From Sedimentibacter sp. (lineage in GTDB: Bacteria > Bacillota > Clostridia > Tissierellales > Sedimentibacteraceae), in the NCBI GenBank assembly GCA_029256005.1, contig JAQSYS010000084.1, positions 1-7,152 of the forward strand: 7,152 nucleotides of DNA, written 5' to 3'. Shown here in pieces: positions 6,109-7,152 of the stretch; positions within the stretch are counted from its first letter, which is position 1; every line of letters begins with the position of its first letter. Both the position numbers and the translations under genes were made by a program. The notes below the pieces were generated by a model. It saw nothing but the letters and a program-made list of their open reading frames with translations, did no database searches and was not told the origin of the DNA.

Positions 6109-6765
6109 ATGTCAATGATAAGTTCAATAAGCATTTATAATAATTTGAATTATTATAAAGAGGAATATGATATATTTTCAGATGTGGAGCTAATCCGCAA
6201 GATAAAAGATGGAAATGAGCAAGCAGAGAGATGCCTGTATAAAAGATACTCATTTATAATAAAAAGAATTGCCAGTTCTTTTTTTATTGTAGGTGGAAGC
6301 ATCGATGACTTAATTCAGGAAGCCATGATAGGACTTATTAAAGCTGTTAACGGTTATGATGAAAATCATGAAAACAGTTTTAGAACCTATGCGGAGGTTT
6401 GTATCAGAAGACAAGTAATTACTGCAATAAGAAAAACAAAACCATATGAAACATACAAATCTATTTCGTTTTATGATTATTTCACTAATGATAATGAAGA
6501 AGTGACGCTATTAGATGAATATGCAGATTTGGAAAGCTTTAATCCTGAAAACTTGCTAATATGTGAAGAAGAAAGGAATAATTACTACAATAAAGCTACG
6601 GAATTATTAACTAAGTTTGAAAGAACGGTATTATCTGAATATGGAAAGGGCAAAAGTTATGAGGAAATTTCCCTTGAGCTTAATAAAAATGTCAAATCCA
6701 TAGATAATGCATTACAAAGAATAAGAAAAAAGATTCACTGTAACAAGGAAAAATTAATGAGTTGA
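6109..6765 (+). CDS. sigH: RNA polymerase sporulation sigma factor SigH
   Basis: Alternative sigma-70 family factor that directs RNA polymerase to transition-state and early sporulation promoters (Spo0H in Bacillus). The 218 residues match the family. Region 2 includes DDLIQEAMIGLIKAV (66-80, core binding) and SFRTYAEVCIRRQVITAI (90-107, -10 recognition and melting). NPENLL (145-150) leads into region 4, where KSYEEISLELNKNVKSIDNALQRIRKK (182-208) is the -35-binding helix-turn-helix and is very close to Bacillus SigH. The segment after region 2, about 108-125, lacks the usual HIPLNSYxSL block and reads KTKPYETYKSISFYDY instead. GGAGATAAT at 6100-6108 abuts ATG 6109 and matches the anti-Shine-Dalgarno well; a second ATG at 6115 is possible. 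It has its own consensus promoter and is followed at once by a terminator. Confidence 0.93.
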   Translation: MSMISSISIYNNLNYYKEEYDIFSDVELIRKIKDGNEQAERCLYKRYSFIIKRIASSFFIVGGSIDDLIQEAMIGLIKAVNGYDENHENSFRTYAEVCIRRQVITAIRKTKPYETYKSISFYDYFTNDNEEVTLLDEYADLESFNPENLLICEEERNNYYNKATELLTKFERTVLSEYGKGKSYEEISLELNKNVKSIDNALQRIRKKIHCNKEKLMS

Positions 6766-6766
6766 T

Positions 6767-6799
6767 AAAATGGCTAAATAAATTTATTTAGTCATTTTT
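6767..6799 (+). terminator. Intrinsic terminator after sigH
   Basis: A 14-bp stem pairs AAAATGGCTAAATA (6767-6780) with TATTTAGTCATTTT (6785-6798), with one G-T wobble, around a four-base AATT loop. The T-run 6795-6799 forms the tail. It starts two bases after the sigH stop. The stem has few G-C pairs, so some read-through into the tRNA-tuf unit is plausible. Confidence 0.75.
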
Positions 6800-6815
6800 A
6801 TTAGTTTGAACTAAT
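6800..6815. repeat. Short palindrome after the sigH terminator
   Basis: ATTAGT (6800-6805) and ACTAAT (6810-6815) are perfect inverted arms around TTGA. The hairpin is too AT-rich to be a convincing terminator on its own. It may aid the preceding terminator or be chance in AT-rich spacer. Confidence 0.25.
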
Positions 6816-6842
6816 TAAAATAATTTAGACTGATTTTTTCTA

Positions 6843-6871
6843 TTGATTTATTCTATTTTTGTTGGTATAAT
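6843..6871 (+). promoter_or_regulatory. Extended -10 promoter of the tRNA-Thr/tuf unit
   Basis: TTGATT (6843-6848), a 17-base spacer and TATAAT (6866-6871) with an extended TGG just before the -10 (6863-6865). The predicted start near 6878 gives a short 5' leader of about 25 bases, to be removed by RNase P at the mature tRNA end (6903). Confidence 0.82.
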
Positions 6872-6902
6872 GTACATTGACAAATTTAAGCTTTGACGTA
6901 AT

Positions 6903-6978
6903 GCTTGCGTAGCTCAGGTGGCAGAGCACTTCATTGGTAATGAAGAGGTCAGCAGTTCGAGTCTGCTCGTAAGCTCCA
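6903..6978 (+). tRNA. tRNA-Thr (anticodon GGU)
   Basis: A complete cloverleaf can be drawn. The acceptor GCTTGCG (6903-6909) pairs with CGTAAGC (6968-6974) with one G-T wobble. The D stem is GCTC/GAGC. The anticodon stem CTTCA/TGAAG encloses TTGGTAA with anticodon GGT at 6936-6938, reading ACC and ACU threonine codons. The T arm is AGCAG-TTCGAGT-CTGCT. The discriminator is T6975 and CCA is encoded (6976-6978). No terminator separates it from tuf, 42 bases downstream. Confidence 0.97.
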
Positions 6979-7020
6979 AAATAAATTATAAAAAAATAAA
7001 TATTCCAGGAGGAAATTTAA

Positions 7021-7152
7021 ATGGCAAAAGCAAAATTTGAAAGAAATAAGCCGCATGTTAATATAGGAACAATTGGCCACGTTGACCATGGTAAGACTAC
7101 TTTAACAGCAGCAATCACAAAGACATTACATGATAGATATGGCACAGGAGAA
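7021..7152 (+). CDS. tuf: Elongation factor Tu, N-terminal part (runs off window)
   Basis: First 44 residues of EF-Tu, the GTPase that delivers aminoacyl-tRNA to the ribosomal A site. The start MAKAKFERNKPHVNIGTIGH is typical, and the G1/P-loop GHVDHGKT (19-26) is intact. A strong AGGAGGA (7007-7013), seven bases before ATG 7021, gives the high translation expected of an abundant protein. It lies directly downstream of tRNA-Thr with no terminator between, so both probably share the promoter at 6843-6871. The gene is cut by the window edge, not broken. Confidence 0.98.
   Translation, partial: MAKAKFERNKPHVNIGTIGHVDHGKTTLTAAITKTLHDRYGTGE

Noticed and set aside
6877..6899. A perfect TTGACA (6877-6882) just downstream of the tRNA promoter -10.
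   Set aside because: At 16-18 bases spacing there is no -10-like hexamer; the position falls in the first bases of tRNA-Thr. The upstream TTGATT-N17-TATAAT explains transcription.
1..7152. Search for mobile elements, CRISPR repeats, toxin-antitoxin pairs or a novel defence or biosynthetic system.
   Set aside because: All coding space is taken by recognisable housekeeping or wall genes, all gaps are shorter than 170 bases, and I found no long direct repeats, integrase or transposase signatures.

Overview
The window is AT-rich chromosomal DNA from a low-GC Gram-positive bacterium, most likely an endospore-forming member of the Clostridia or a near relative. The evidence is the gene order cysS-mrnC-rlmB-rae1-sigH, strong AGGAGG-type ribosome binding sites, sigma-A promoters with near-consensus boxes, and the sporulation sigma factor SigH itself. 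The exact genus cannot be read from this sequence. I see no phage, insertion sequence, CRISPR or defence element; this is conserved housekeeping DNA with unusually legible regulatory sites.

Layout. A patatin-like phospholipase gene (49-1287, +) follows the possible tail of an upstream gene. It converges on a secreted N-acetylmuramoyl-L-alanine amidase gene (1326-2738, -), with a GC-rich hairpin terminator between the two stops. The 165-base divergent region 2739-2903 carries the amidase control region on the minus strand and a sigma-A promoter for cysS on the plus strand. The amidase side holds two full matches to the WalR (YycF) direct-repeat box with a full match to the Spo0A box between them. 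From the cysS promoter runs a tight operon: cysteinyl-tRNA synthetase (2904-4319), Mini-ribonuclease III (4301-4771, TTG start), 23S rRNA 2'-O-methyltransferase RlmB (4758-5486) and the NYN-domain endoribonuclease Rae1/YacP (5488-6006). The genes overlap or are one base apart.

A perfect TTGACA-N17-TATAAT promoter begins five bases after the rae1 stop and drives sigH (6109-6765). A 14-bp inverted repeat spans the -10 box and leader of this promoter. SigH is followed by an intrinsic terminator, then an extended -10 promoter, tRNA-Thr(GGU) at 6903-6978, and the first 44 codons of tuf (EF-Tu), which runs off the window end. No terminator separates the tRNA from tuf, so they are probably co-transcribed.

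How the genes work together. The central operon is an RNA and translation module: tRNA charging, 23S rRNA end maturation, 23S rRNA methylation and ribosome-dependent mRNA cleavage. It leads into SigH, which sets the transition to sporulation, and then into tRNA-Thr/EF-Tu. The divergent amidase is a cell-wall hydrolase whose promoter appears to be read by both a wall-homeostasis regulator and the sporulation master regulator. I found no wholly new system. The most interesting signals are the amidase control region, the sigH promoter architecture, and an atypical segment in SigH.
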